Part shown: piece by piece, positions 45,038 to 56,492 of the stretch | How the letters are laid out: every line of letters begins with the position of its first letter | Position numbering within the stretch: the stretch's first letter is position 1 | Source: Linnemannia schmuckeri | Taxonomy: Eukaryota; Mortierellomycota; Mortierellomycetes; Mortierellales; Mortierellaceae | Direction: 5' to 3' | Length of the DNA: 64,000 nt | NCBI GenBank assembly: GCA_029449235.1 | Contig: JANATG010000002.1 | Span: 4,340,001-4,404,000 of the forward strand | Position numbers and translations under genes: made by a program | Notes under the pieces: model-generated | The model's input: the letters and a program-made list of their open reading frames with translations, nothing else | The model's database searches: none | What the model was told of the DNA's origin: nothing

Positions 45038-47583
45038 CCTGGGTTGTGTATTTGTTGGTTGGTTGGCGACTGTTAGGTTATAAGGTAAGGGGTATGTACT
45101 TTTGATAGAGGGTGAGAGTAAGCTATTGTGTTTCCTGTTTGAGTGTCTCCTTAGTTATAAAGTGATGAAGTTTGAGCGGTAAGCAGCGAAGCGAAGGAAG
45201 AGAGGAGAGAGTGTCGACGAAAAAGAAAAAAGGTATGGAATATAATATATAGAGGCGGATACAAATTAACGGCGGGGAGGGGAACGGGCGTTGAAGTGGA
45301 TAGAAATGGAACTAAGGGTCATAACTGAGAGTAAGAGTATAAAGGAGAAGGGAGAGGAATGAATGAGAAGGATGATGAAAGAGAACGTGGAAGTGAATGA
45401 ATGCGGGTGAACGTGAATGAAGCAGGCAAGAGAAAGAATGAGACGACGTTCAGGGTTAAGAGAAGAGAAGGAAGAGAAGGAAGAGAAGGAAGAGAAGGAA
45501 GAGAAGGAAGAGAAGGAACGAAGGAACGAGAAGAGGAACTGACGAACGAGTGAAAGAAAAGGAAAGAAACAAAGGCAACAAGACTTGGACTTGGTGACGG
45601 GTCAAGACCCAGGACGGGGACCGAGACTGGTACACATTCATGACCCATAAAACACAAAACAAGAAGGAATGAATGGATATCATCATCCCCCATACTCCCC
45701 CAAAATCCCCCATAGGCCACAATTGACCAGTGCATCATTGTGTTTGGATTCGTGGTTCGTTCGTCGTCTTTTTTCGCCGTCGTCAATGCTCTCTTTTTTT
45801 TCCTTGTTCTGATATTTTGTTCATATCTCTTATCCCTCCCCTTTCCCCTCCCCGCTTTGCTCTCTTTCTTTTTTCATCCCAATTACTGCGAATGCGTCTT
45901 TCACTTTTCATGTGCTAGTCCCTTATTGTCCCTCTCCTATCATCATCACTATTCGAACCAGGTCCTATTTCCACAATGAGGGAGAGGGTACCAGTCAAAG
46001 GGTACTTATCTTAACAGACTTTAGGGTTGATGGACAGTTAAACATGTTGGTCTCTCATACAACGCTTTGTATCTATGTCTTTTTTGTCCTCCCTTCTCTC
46101 AGATCCTTGTCCCGCTGCTGGGCTACAATTTAGACCAACATGCAGCTGAGTATGTATCTCCTTCCCATCTCTTTCTCACTCTCTCCTTCATGGCACCATA
46201 TCATTACATCTGTACGTACTGTACCCATCCTGGTACCCAACTGGTGCGACATCATAGACTACCCCACCTTTTTTCCCTTCAGCTGAACAACGTTGCTCCA
46301 TCATCCATTTCTGCCTGCGTTATTTTGTGTTGCTTGTTGTCGTTTGCTATTTGGAAGTGCGCTTTGTTATTTTGCGCAAATTGCATCATTCGTCCCTCTG
46401 TCTCTTCCTTTCCCTTCCCTCCCTCTCGTTTGTCCTTTTTATCTCCTGTTAAAACATAAACATCCGAACAACTTAAATGACCCTCGCGTCTATTGTTGCT
46501 TCCCTCCCCTTGTGTTTGTTTTTATTTGATTGCATTGGACCATTGGCCCGGGTACAACGCAACGAGTAGAACAACAACGTGTTGTGCATGTCCCTTCGCT
46601 CCTTCACTCCTCGTAGAATAAACATACATACACGCCCTCCTGATAACACAACATCTCACCCTTTGCCTCTTTTCTTCCTTTTCTTTCTTCTTACACTGAT
46701 TGTTCTGTGTTTGTGTGGAGCTAGAGTGAGTATATGTACCTTCATTTCAAGGTGTAGTCTCTAGTGTTACTTCACTTCGCTTACATACACGTGCTTGATT
46801 TTTTTATTCATGCATGCTACAGAAAGAAGAGCACCACCTTGCGAAAAATTCTTTCGTTAAAGTTTTTCACTAGTCGTTTTTTTATTATAGACTACCATGA
46901 TGATGAGGAATGATGGTGAGTGATTGTGTGTGCCCTTGGAATTTGGATTTGGGGAGAAGAGAGAGGTAACCGATTATGCTTTTGTCCATTAACTTGGCTT
47001 TGAATGTGAGGAATGCTAGAAGGGGTCTGTTGTTGCTGTGTTGCGCTCTGTGCCCGGAGGTTGCGAGGGAATGAGAAACCATTTAAGCAAAAGCGGGTGA
47101 AGAGACACAGGGGTTGAGTGGGCACAGACGATAGAAAACAAAACGAGAGTCAGGCTTTTCGGTGTTGAGCATAGCTCAGAATAGAACAAATGATCGAGGT
47201 TAGGGACTGAGATGAAGTGCATACAGCACATGAGCAATTGAACCAAAGGGTGCCCTTTATTTTTTGACAAATAACGTTTTTATTTCTTCCTTTGTCAATT
47301 CTATTAGGAAGTATGGGCTTGTAGTGAGCGGTCTCAATCGACAATGACTAGAAACAAAGTCTCGAATTATACATCTTCAAAGCCTTATTATTACCATAAT
47401 CTCAACACTCCCATACAACCGCTGGACGTATAGATGGAAAAGAATAAGAAAAAAAAATGAATAGCGGCAGTTTGAAATCGGCCTCCCTGATAGCGATCCC
47501 CAATCATATTCGATGTTCAAAACAGAAAAGCGTATGCAAAAATAAATTAGAAAAAAGAAACAAAAAAAAAAAAATACAGAAAA
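45038..47583. other. Long intergenic region, no supported gene
   Basis: About 2.5 kb with only short low-complexity frames on both strands. It includes a 9-bp tandem repeat (45463-45516) and long pyrimidine-rich stretches. No tRNA B-box or element terminus was recognised. An unannotated noncoding RNA cannot be excluded. Confidence 0.45.
45463..45516. repeat. 9-bp tandem repeat GAAGAGAAG, six copies
   Basis: Six head-to-tail units in the noncoding region. In one minus-strand frame it would read as repeated LPS, which is an artefact. Confidence 0.85.
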
Positions 47584-48203
47584 CTAATTTCCGTTGAACC
47601 AGCGTTTGGGGATGATATCACGTCTGGATCGAGCGGTCTTGACTTGGCATGAACCATTAGGGCACATGGCATGATCAGTGTAAATGTGAAAGTGCAACAC
47701 TGCCATACAGTAATAGGACAAGGATCAGGATTGGATCCGCCTGGCGCGCTGGTTTAAGCCAAAGGGTATGACATCACTGGTGCACTGCCGGTGCATTGGT
47801 GGGACCAAAGAGTATGGCATGACCGAATACTCGTAGTGCCTATCAGAGAGGAGGATTCTGAAGGCGTTCTTGTGCATCAATAGGTACTCAGAATGTCCGT
47901 GGTGAATGCCACGGTTCGTCTGCCAACCAGCAACAGAGGAGCTATCGGGTGCTGCAGACGCAGCTACATGAATCATAACGATTGATAAAGGCCCCCAAAA
48001 GACCTCACAAGAATGTACGTCAGTTTTTTCACATTTTTTTTGCGTTAAAAGAAAAAGAGAGACGAAAAAAGCAAAACAAAAAAATGCAATTTGTATTTCA
48101 CTTACTCGTGGGTAAATGGGTCTCATGATGAAAGACATGATCTTGACAATTCTCTTTCTCTTTCTCAAGACATGGAGGGTCTGTGCGAGTGAAGGTGAAA
48201 AAA
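47584..48203 (-). CDS. Small unrecognised gene or pseudogene, split by an in-frame TGA
   Basis: A likely exon ends at a GTAAGT donor near 48114, with frame ...ENCQDHVFHHETHLPT. It joins after the acceptor near 47967 to TASAAPDSSSVAGWQTNRGI, HHGHSEYLLMHKNAFRILLS and PPMHRQCTSDVIPFGLNQ. The frame then meets TGA at 47725-47727 and continues, still in frame, as YYCMAVLHFHIYTDHAMCPN and SRRDIIPKRWFNGN to TAG at 47584-47586. Both sides look coding. The TGA may mean a pseudogene, a sequencing error, an unseen intron or (unlikely) recoding. The 5' end is unresolved: a CACAG acceptor lies near 48180, and upstream of it is the fold-back element. No family is recognised. Confidence 0.35.
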
Positions 48204-48224
48204 AATTATTTAGACGATTTCCTA

Positions 48225-48475
48225 CAGTCTATTTCGCAGAATGCTCCATTTTCCATAGGAGATGTGGAGCATTCTGCTGAATTGAAATATATAAGGGTGT
48301 TATTCACTCCGATGACATATCTTAAATCCTAGTAGAGTTCGTAAAGGTTACAAGGCATATGATCCGTAAATCCAAGCAGAAATAGTGCTTGAGTGAATAA
48401 CACCCTTATATATTTCAATTCAGTGGAATACTCCACATCTCTTATGGAAAGTGGAGCATTCTGCGAAATAGACTG
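48225..48475. mobile_element. Fold-back MITE of Tc1/mariner type (85-bp terminal inverted repeats, TA target site)
   Basis: Arms 48225-48309 and 48391-48475 are inverse complements with about five mismatches in 85. The element begins CAGTCTATTTCGCAGAATGC and ends with its complement. TA dinucleotides flank it at 48223-48224 and 48476-48477, as expected for Tc1/mariner/pogo-class insertion. The 81-bp centre has no ORF. Inside the left arm is a smaller palindrome (GAATGCTCCA ... TGGAGCATTC). It is 251 bp and non-autonomous; the source transposase is not in this window as far as I can tell. Confidence 0.85.
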
Positions 48476-48477
48476 TA

Positions 48478-50264
48478 GGCTGTGTCTCTCAGCCTGCACA
48501 ATTACAGACAAGAATAATATCAGAGTATGGAGCCTCCAAGAGGTGTAAAAAGGCCCAAAAAAAAAAAAGGAAAAAGACAGTGGAAGAGGGGAGGGGTTAC
48601 GTTCAATGCACATCCAAGTCAGAACCTCGCTTCCATTACTTAACCCTGAGATCAACAGCTCTAACTATCGAAAATATATTAAAAAAAAATGACCAAGACC
48701 AGGGTCAGAGTGGGGAGAAGGGTTAGTGTTAATGCGGACTTCGTTTTTACACTGACCAGCAGGCAGGAAAAACAACAACAGAAATGCAAGGTGGCAGCTT
48801 GCCTAACTGGTTCTGTCATTCCAGCACAGGAGGAAGAGTCAAACGTCGCTCTGCGTCATTTTGCTCGGAACTTGCAGCTCGAGAAAACAGTCATCTTGAG
48901 ACTGGAATGGAAAAAGGAGGAGGAGCGATAGACCCGATCCGAGAGAAGAACGACATGCAGGATGCAGTCCCAAAATGATAGCCATTGATGTAATACTGTG
49001 TGAGCTTGGAGCTCCCTTGAATGTATCCAGAGTGTTTGGAATGGGCGCAGCCATAGAGAGAAAGAGTCGGTGAACTGGTGACCTTCTGGTGCTTTAGAGA
49101 TGGAGATAGAGGATAAAGGATGAGGCAGTGGAAGAGAGGAACGGAGTGGAGAATTTCTTGGTCTGAAGTCATCATAACATGACAAGGGTAATCCAAAAAG
49201 GTATTACACGGCAAGAACCGATTTAGTATGTAACGACAATTCGAAGTGGGAACTCAAATGGTCTGATGAGACGAATACTTTTGACGAAGAAAAATAATGA
49301 AAAAGATCCCAGGTAACTCTTGAGGAGCAGTTTGAACGGTATGTTATCGGTCCCCACTTGAGGGATAAGGCAAATTTGAACGCGATAAAAGAAGGAAGAG
49401 AGGATAAACAGACCAGTCGCTGATGTTGTTGGCTAGGGTAATTGCTGATGTGACAAAGAATTATACATAAAAGAAGGTTGGAATGCGTCTGTGTTGCATA
49501 GAAATAGAAAGAGGAGGGATAGGGAAGAGTAAAAGTTTAACTTTGGTGAGTACAGTGGAATAACACAGCGGCAATTTTATTTCTTAGGCACAGTTCAAAG
49601 CAGCGACCAAGCTGATATGAGGGAATTGGTGAAAGAGGATGTGTGTTAGAGAGGAATTGACGCACCTTGGCGTAAGTTGAGAGTAGTGTCAGGGCCTATG
49701 GACCTAGGAAGGCAGAGAGAAGTGATGGTCTCCATGGTATATTTCACTCGGCATCGTGTTGTGTGTTATTGTGAATATGATGAACTGATGTGGATGTAGT
49801 GTGAGAGAGGTCAAAGAAGTAAAGGAAGGGCTGAGGGGGAAGAGAGTGAACAGGGGATGTGCCCCAGGGAGTAGCGAACAGGTCACCGCCCTAGAGGCCC
49901 ATTTGACAGAGCTTGTGGTAAGAAAGAGTGAAAGAGGGCGAAGTGATAAGTGAAAAGCTCAAAGGAAACTGCGACCGTGAGAGTGGTGTTCGAGCGCCTG
50001 TTTATCTCTCACACCGCGGATACAGGGTCAGATACGTAGAGAGCCGCTCCCAGCAATTTGGCCAATCAGATCCAACGAACAATGGCATTCAAAAGCATCC
50101 TGGGTGCACGTGATATATGTAAACAATGTGGCTTATCACGATCGCACTCTTGGGACTTGGCCCTCCTGCTTGTTCACAACCCGCTTTTGGGTCCAAGGAA
50201 AGCAAGGTCCCACAAAAGACAAGGACAACTCCCTCCCTCCTTTACATCACACAATACCACCGCC
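48478..50264. other. Intergenic region, no supported gene
   Basis: Short overlapping frames on both strands, none with family resemblance or consistent splice structure. An imperfect tRNA-like stretch at 48610-48675 was considered and rejected. The last part is the promoter of the mL57 gene. Confidence 0.4.
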
Positions 50265-51365
50265 ATGCTTCAAAGAGTTTCCGCCATCAAGCCTGTCCGT
50301 CTGGCCAACACCATTAGCCGCTGTAAGACAACATACCCAACTTGAAGGAAACTTCAGTGCGAACCTGGAACGAACGCGGTCGCAGGAACGGAAACAGCCC
50401 GCTACTTTATTTCCGAAGGAGAAGGAAGACTTCAGGAACCAAAGGAACTGGACCGAGACGATCAGCAATGCATCAACTCCGGGGGACAACACTCACAACG
50501 GCCACTCCCATTTCTACGACCATCAGGCAGGAACAGACCTAAGCACAAAGGCGCCACCAAGCTCACACCCCGACTCTGACTAAAACCCCAACTCCTTCTA
50601 CCACCGCACAAAAAATCAATTAGGCGCCACATATGAGGTTCGCGCCTATTCCACTTCGGGAGACGATTCGGCCAAGGTCAGCGCAGTCTACAAGCGCCTC
50701 GGTGTCGACCTCTCGGACGCCTCCCTCATGACCCAGTCCATCACCCACAAGTCCTTCTCCCACGGATCCCTTCCCACCAACGAAAAGCTCGGATACCTTG
50801 GTAAGTTCTTGTTGCAGACTCGTAGGAAAAAAAGATGTCGGATCTGAGGAGCAACAGGATCAAATTGAACCGCTCAACATCTCGAGAGAAACTAACTGGA
50901 TTTTTGTGGCATTACTGTGTGTTTTCAATTCACTGACATAGGACGCACATTCTTGCAGATGCATGTGACGGAACAAAAGTGGGACAAAGTAAAGTCGAAC
51001 AGGACCTTGAGATCATCGGTTGCACACGCCATCGCCACCGACAAGTTGGCCAAGGTTGCTCGTTCCATGGGTGTCGACGAGGTCATGCGCTGGAAGGCTG
51101 CTTCCGTAAGTTCCTTTGTTTCTTTTTCTTTTCGCACGATCTATCATGTCAGAGGGTCGAAAAATAATAATTGGGTACACAAGAAACAGCTTTACTTACA
51201 CCTTTTTTTTTTGCTTGTTTGAATACAAAATAGTCAACAGACTCAAAAGTGGGAGAGGACTCGGTGTTGGCACACACGATGGAGGCCATTGTTGGAGCAG
51301 TGTACCACGACAAGGGATCAAAGGCAGCAAGAGACTTTGTCACCAAGCATATCTACACCTACTGA
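50265..51365 (+). CDS. MRPL15: Mitochondrial large-subunit ribosomal protein mL57 (RNase III fold)
   Basis: Exons 50265-50322, 50624-50800, 50942-51105 and 51234-51365 join in frame to 176 residues. The N-terminus (MLQRVSAIKPVRLANTISR) is a basic mitochondrial presequence. The rest is an RNase III-type domain: LMTQSITHKSFSHGSLPTNE, KLGYLGRTFLQMHV, SSVAHAIATDKLAKVARSMG and AHTMEAIVGAVYHDKG. The catalytic signature ERLEFLGD of true RNase III reads NEKLGYLGR here, so a metal-binding Glu and Asp are lost, as in the non-catalytic mitoribosomal paralogue yeast Mrpl15/mL57. It therefore should be structural in the mitoribosome. mL44 and RNase III itself are longer, with a double-stranded-RNA-binding domain, which is absent here. 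Confidence 0.85.
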
Positions 51366-51615
51366 ACATCGACACAAGGAAGACGAGACAGTTTTTATTT
51401 GCAGAAGCAAGGATATTCTCAAGAGGAAGAATTGAAGTCAACAATCATACAACAATAGATGCATTTTTTTTCAACTTTTTTTGTTTCATTTTTTTAAATT
51501 GTAATTATTACTTTGCTAAGAAATTGAGAAGAGACCAGACAGGACAGGACTGAAAGCAGGAAAACAATGTGCTACACTGCAAAATAACTCTCTCAATCAA
51601 AACAAGCAAGAACGC

Positions 51616-53436
51616 TTAAAGAAGGCGACGATTTAACTGCCATTCGACCATCTCACACATGATAGCATGGAACGCCTCATGGCCCGCAAACGACCGCAGC
51701 AACCCTCCTTTATCTCCACTCTCGCTTTCAGGAGAGCCAAACAAAACCTCTTCGTCTACCACATCGCTGTCAATCAGCGCACAGACCAACGCCATCCGAA
51801 TCTTGGTGTACCTGTATCCCCAATCAAACAGGACCTGCATCGTCATCTCGGGCGAAATCCTACTCTTGGATTCTCCTCTCTGAGTCAAGTTGTTGGCCCA
51901 GCTCGCGTAGCCTCTTCCTTCCCGTCCCGTGTTGCTGTAGTTATAACCGACAGCGCCAAAAGCAGCTTCACCACCATTATCGGTGCCAGTGTCTCGGTGC
52001 GTGCCAAGGACGAGTTGGACACAATAATCCTCCAAGGGCGAGATCTCCAAATAGGACGACAAGGCCATCAGATCTTTGACCGTGTAACCACAATAGGGCT
52101 CAAGAACGGGTTTTTGTCCCATATAGATGTAGCGGATGACTGCTCGGACAGCCTCCGGAGGCACATCCTCGAATCGGACCTCTCGAATCGGCTGCTGTTG
52201 TCGTCGTGATAGTGGAAGAAGACTATGGTGTCGGTTGAATGTGAACAGGGCTGGATGGAAAACCCCCTCTGACCCATGGAATGATGCTTGCTGAGTGCAG
52301 CTGTTGCTGAGGGTATGAGTATTGGCGAATGCATGCGATGAGGCGTTGAAGGGTGTTGTTGAGGCTGAGGGAGGCGGCGTGGGTGGAGGGGGGCACGAGT
52401 TCAAGATCGACTGCATTGCTGGTGAAGTGACTATGGACATGATACACGAATGCACAAAGAGGGTGTCCGTGTCTCCGCCCTGTCTTCCTCTATACTTAAC
52501 ATCCTCTAAAAACGCATGTTGTTGTTGTTGTTGTTGTTGCTGGTGCTGCCGTTCAGACACGACAAAGGCAGGCACTGAATCTGTTGACAAGGAAGGAGCA
52601 AGAGGAGTCGAGTACTCCAAGGCAGGCGTTGATGCTACAGGCGACGGCGCTGTTATTGATGGCTGGTGGAACGAGATCTGGAAATCAGCCCCTCTGGAAA
52701 GGTCGAGAAATTCTTTCAAACGCTGCTTGGCTGCCACAAAGACGTCGCTCGATTGTAGAGCAGAGATAGATGGGGATGTTGATGTATGCTGAGCGAGGGT
52801 TCTGTGGTATGGGTGGTGGTGATGATGAAGGTGAGGTGGGTGATGTTGCCTTCTAGGACGAATGTTCTTGTGGGTGTGGAGTTGGATGTTGAAGATGTAT
52901 CGCTGTCTGTACAAAACCATCTCTGGTTCCACATACACTGCCAAGAAAAGATAAACCCAAAGCAGACATCAGGAGTCAGGAGCATGCTCACTAACAATGA
53001 CAAGGGTTAAAACCGGGTTGGATGTAATATAGGTAGAGGTATATATACCTTTCACTCCTCGAAGAAGCATTTCTGGTCGCCTGATCGTCACCTCCTGAAG
53101 ACATTCACCCAGTCTATCATCTTCCAAGTACCCATTCCTACCTGTCGTTACGACCGACAAGTGGCTGTATTGCGATAACATGCGCAGTAGCTCCAGTTCA
53201 CCTCCACTTCCACCTACACGTGGTCGTTGAAGAGCAACAACGACTTCCAAGTCACTCTCAAAACCAGTCTCGTCCATGATGGACTGCGCTTGCTGCTGAG
53301 AGATGGTACAGATCCAGTTGTCAAAGCGAACGATGATAGGGGTGTTGTTGTTATAGAGAGTAGCTTCGATCTGTTGGATAGGGACATCGATCCGTATGAT
53401 AGGATCTGTTCCTGTCCCTGTCCTGGGTGTATCCAT
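51616..53436 (-). CDS. BTB/POZ-domain protein
   Basis: Exon 1 is 53049-53436 and exon 2 is 51616-52937, joined through a split Val codon to about 569 residues. The C-terminal half carries BTB features: GADFQISF near the start of the domain, then FVHSCIMSIVTSPAMQSIL, and FEDVPPEAVRAVIRYIYMGQ followed by DLMALSSYLEISPLEDYCVQ, the usual end of the fold and following helices. About 90 Pro/Ser/Thr/His-rich residues, and a poly-Q run of nine encoded by a GTT microsatellite, are inserted within the domain. The first 130 residues are not recognised. BTB proteins often serve as Cul3 ubiquitin-ligase adaptors or dimerisation modules; no Kelch, MATH or ankyrin partner is seen, so the function is open. 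Confidence 0.75.
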
Positions 53437-54065
53437 ATTAGGAGCAAGAGGTAGGATATGGATAGAATGAATACTAGGGATTGGTGACGGTTTTGTTAGA
53501 TAGAAGCAAAGAAAAAGATGTTAAAGAGGAAAGAAAGGAGAAAAGAGAAGGGAAGGAGAGATATCGAATATGAGTACAACCAAAAGTAATGGGACCGATG
53601 GGACATTGACAAGTCTCGGTCTTTTTGACACGTTTGATCAGTTGCAACTCATGCGATAAAATTGTCTTCGACACCACTGAATCAATCTAGACGCGAAGAA
53701 AGAGACGCGTTTTGATACGCGATCAAAAAGGGAAAGCAAACAGGAATGAGAGGGTCCCAATGACAAGGACCCAAAAGAGCCCTCCTTGGCCCTGCGTGGC
53801 GTTCTCTATCTTCCTTTTCCTCTCCCTTTCTGTTATGTTTAAGACTCTTTTATTTTTTAGCTTCTGTTTTACTTTGTATCGCGAAAATTTAAATTTGAGC
53901 ACAGACGTCCAGGCATATCATCGTCGACCATGGCATGAATGAAACGACCATCTTACAAAGACCTTCCTAATTTGGGCAAACACTTCTTTGTCTTTGTTTT
54001 CGTTGGGTCTGAATGGATCCATCTTCTCCATTTCTGTCATAATAAACAGAACAATGAATTATCGT
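53437..54065. other. Intergenic region, no supported gene
   Basis: Promoter side of the BTB gene and 3' flank of the second monooxygenase. Only short frames of poor coding quality. Confidence 0.45.
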
Positions 54066-56492
54066 TTATTTTATTTTACTCCACTCAATGGATGGAGGAA
54101 AGAATTTCATTACAAATGAGTTGCCAGTCTTTGTATAACTCAAAAGGCATAAACATAAATTAAACTTCATGAAAAATGAGGACAAAGACAATGATAAAAG
54201 GCATGAAAAAGTGAGAGGAAGGAATTTGTGGGTGTGTGTCTGCGTGAGTGTACAAGAGAAAAAAAAAGAATAGCAACGACTTGAAAACAAAAAAAAATCA
54301 TCGAAATAGTATCGGAAACATCCCCACCTGCTACCAAACACACTTTTCATGCCTGCGCCTATACTCGTACTCAAACTAGGTCTCCTACTCTTATTACCTC
54401 CACCACCACCGCCTCCACAGGTACCAGCACTTCCAACATCCGGCAAAAACGGCAACGCAGCTGGACTTGCAAAATACGGATCCGACACTACATAAAACAA
54501 TCTATTTGGCAATAGCCTAAAGAACGCGAACCGGATCAATGACGCTCCTACCCCATGCCCACCGAATATCGCATCTGCCCAACCGGCTCCCCAAGTTGCT
54601 TGAGTTGCGATTGCGCAGCGGTCCGTGTAGTAATCTTGAAAGACTTGCGTCAATTTTGTGGTTTCGGGGGTGTACCATTTTGGAGGAAGAGGAGTGGTGG
54701 TGATGGAGGAAAGAGGAAGAGAAGTGGGGACGAGAGTGGGTTTGGATTTGAGTCTGAGCTTGGGTGTATGGGGCTTTAGGGATGGAAATGTGAGGCGGAA
54801 GCGGGTTGACATGGAGTGATAGGCCACAGGAGGCATCCTTGGCGCAGTAGTCACCTTGGCCGTAACAGGAGCGGGCTTGACGAGGAGATACAGTTTACTG
54901 ACCAATGCAATGCAATCCAAAATCGCCTGGTTGGCGCCCTGCCCCGCGTAAGGCAACGACTTGTGAGCGGCATCACCAATTAAGACAGTCCGACCATGAA
55001 ACCAATGCCGGGAGACCCCTTGTTCAAGCGTTACTTTCGAGATCTTGTCGACCTCGGTCTTGTCCAACAGATCGCCGAATCGACCCTGGCGGGTGCTGAG
55101 AGGGTTGGGGATGTCGCGGAGTGTCTCGAGCGCTGCTTGGGCCCGGTCGTGGACGCGTTTAAAAGCACTTTGCCAGGACCCGTCGTTGTTCTGTTGCTGC
55201 TTTTGGGTGATGGGGATGGTAGGACGAGAGGTGTATTGGCCGGGGCAAGAGAACTGGAACTCTTCGGTGGCAGATTTGTTTTCGTCGTTGTCGATTGCAG
55301 AACTGGAAGAGCAGGACTGAAGGTCCCTGTATCCTCGGAGAAGGTCTTCGGGAAAGTGGAAGAAGACGTTCCAGGCGATTCTGTAGTTTGTCAATGGCAT
55401 CAACCAGATCTATCCAGCACCCACAAACGAACGTAATTAAACAAACAAAATAAAGGTAAACAGAGTTAACAAGAGAGTACATTGAACCAACCAAAAGAAT
55501 GAACTCCCTTTCTTGTAAAGTTGAGCGAATAACAAACAAACCAACAAAATACAAAAAGTAAAATAAACCTACAGAATGCTCATAGTCAGTTCCACGAAAC
55601 ACCTGGAACTCTCCGTACTCCTTCCCAAGTGCCTCAAACTCACTCGGATCCAGAGGCTCTGTAATTCCCACAGCACAATGCTGATGCGGCAGCACCCTCC
55701 CATCCGCCGTCATCATCCCACCTTCCTCCCCTCCTTCATTTTCTTCTTCAGACAAGACACCAGATTCGTAGAGGTTCTGGTACATGTTCTTGCGGACGGC
55801 GCTGTAAGCCCCATCGGCACCTACTAGAATCGAAGTTTGGTACTCGGACCCGTCGTCGCAGTAGCAAGTCATGTAGGATGTGGTTTCTTTGGTGCGGGTG
55901 ACGCGTTTTCCGAGAAGGATTTTGTGCTGTGGGATGCGGGATATCATGAGGTTGATGAAAACTGAACGCGGAATCGTGCGGATCGCATTTCCGTATCTAT
56001 TCCCATTTTTTTTTATGATGGCCGAACGAGTGAGTTAGAACCGACTCTTCAACCTAGCTCATACCACGTCTTTCAGCCAAAGCGTATAAACAGAATACTT
56101 CTAACATACCGAGTCTCACAGAACAACATATCACTGACCGCAGCGCACTGCTCCATAGAAACCGCCCCCTCCATTGTATCAAAATACCGAATCTGGCGAA
56201 TAGGAACACTCTCCTTCATCAAATTATCCATCAACCCCAACTGGTCCATCGCTTGCATGACGTTGGGACACAAAGAGATTGCACCCCCCGCAGAGCGAAT
56301 AGTAGAAGACCGTTCGAGGATGAGAAAGGGTATCCCTGCTTGTTCGAGCATGAGACCCATTACTAGACCGCCGATCCCAGCACCAGCGATTAGGATTGAG
56401 AATTGGGGTTGGGGTTGGGGTTGCGGTTGTGGTTGTGGTTGTGGTTGTGGGAGAGGAGATGAGTATTTTGTGTTTAACGTGTGTTGTTTCAT
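54066..56492 (-). CDS. FAD-dependent monooxygenase (UbiH/salicylate hydroxylase fold), copy 2
   Basis: Exons 56110-56492, 55573-55996 and 54066-55409 join in frame to 716 residues. After a Pro-Gln repeat at the N-terminus come the FAD motif (SILIAGAGIGGLVMGLMLEQ), the DG motif (VGADGAYSAVRKNMYQ), IWLMPLTNYRIAWNV at the start of exon 3, and the GD motif (TVLIGDAAHKSLPYAGQGAN). The substrate is unknown. A basic Pro-rich insert follows the GD motif, then RFAFFRLLPNRLFYVVSDPY and a poly-Gly run. The last 70 codons are hydrophobic low complexity and may be read-through of an unrecognised 3' intron or UTR, so the true stop is less sure than the rest. Both introns occupy the same positions and phases as the first two introns of copy 1, showing common descent. 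Confidence 0.85.

Noticed and set aside
45319..45786. Minus-strand ORF with repeated Leu-Pro-Ser
   Set aside because: Produced by the 9-bp GAAGAGAAG tandem repeat; no flanking coding character.
48610..48675. tRNA-like stretch on the minus strand (TAGTTAGAGC ... GAGGTTCTGACTTGG)
   Set aside because: The anticodon stem pairs at only three positions and the T-loop lacks GTTCRA; no acceptor stem could be formed.
40794..56492. Biosynthetic gene cluster around the two FAD monooxygenases
   Set aside because: No polyketide synthase, NRPS, terpene synthase, P450 or transporter lies between or beside them; the neighbours are housekeeping genes.
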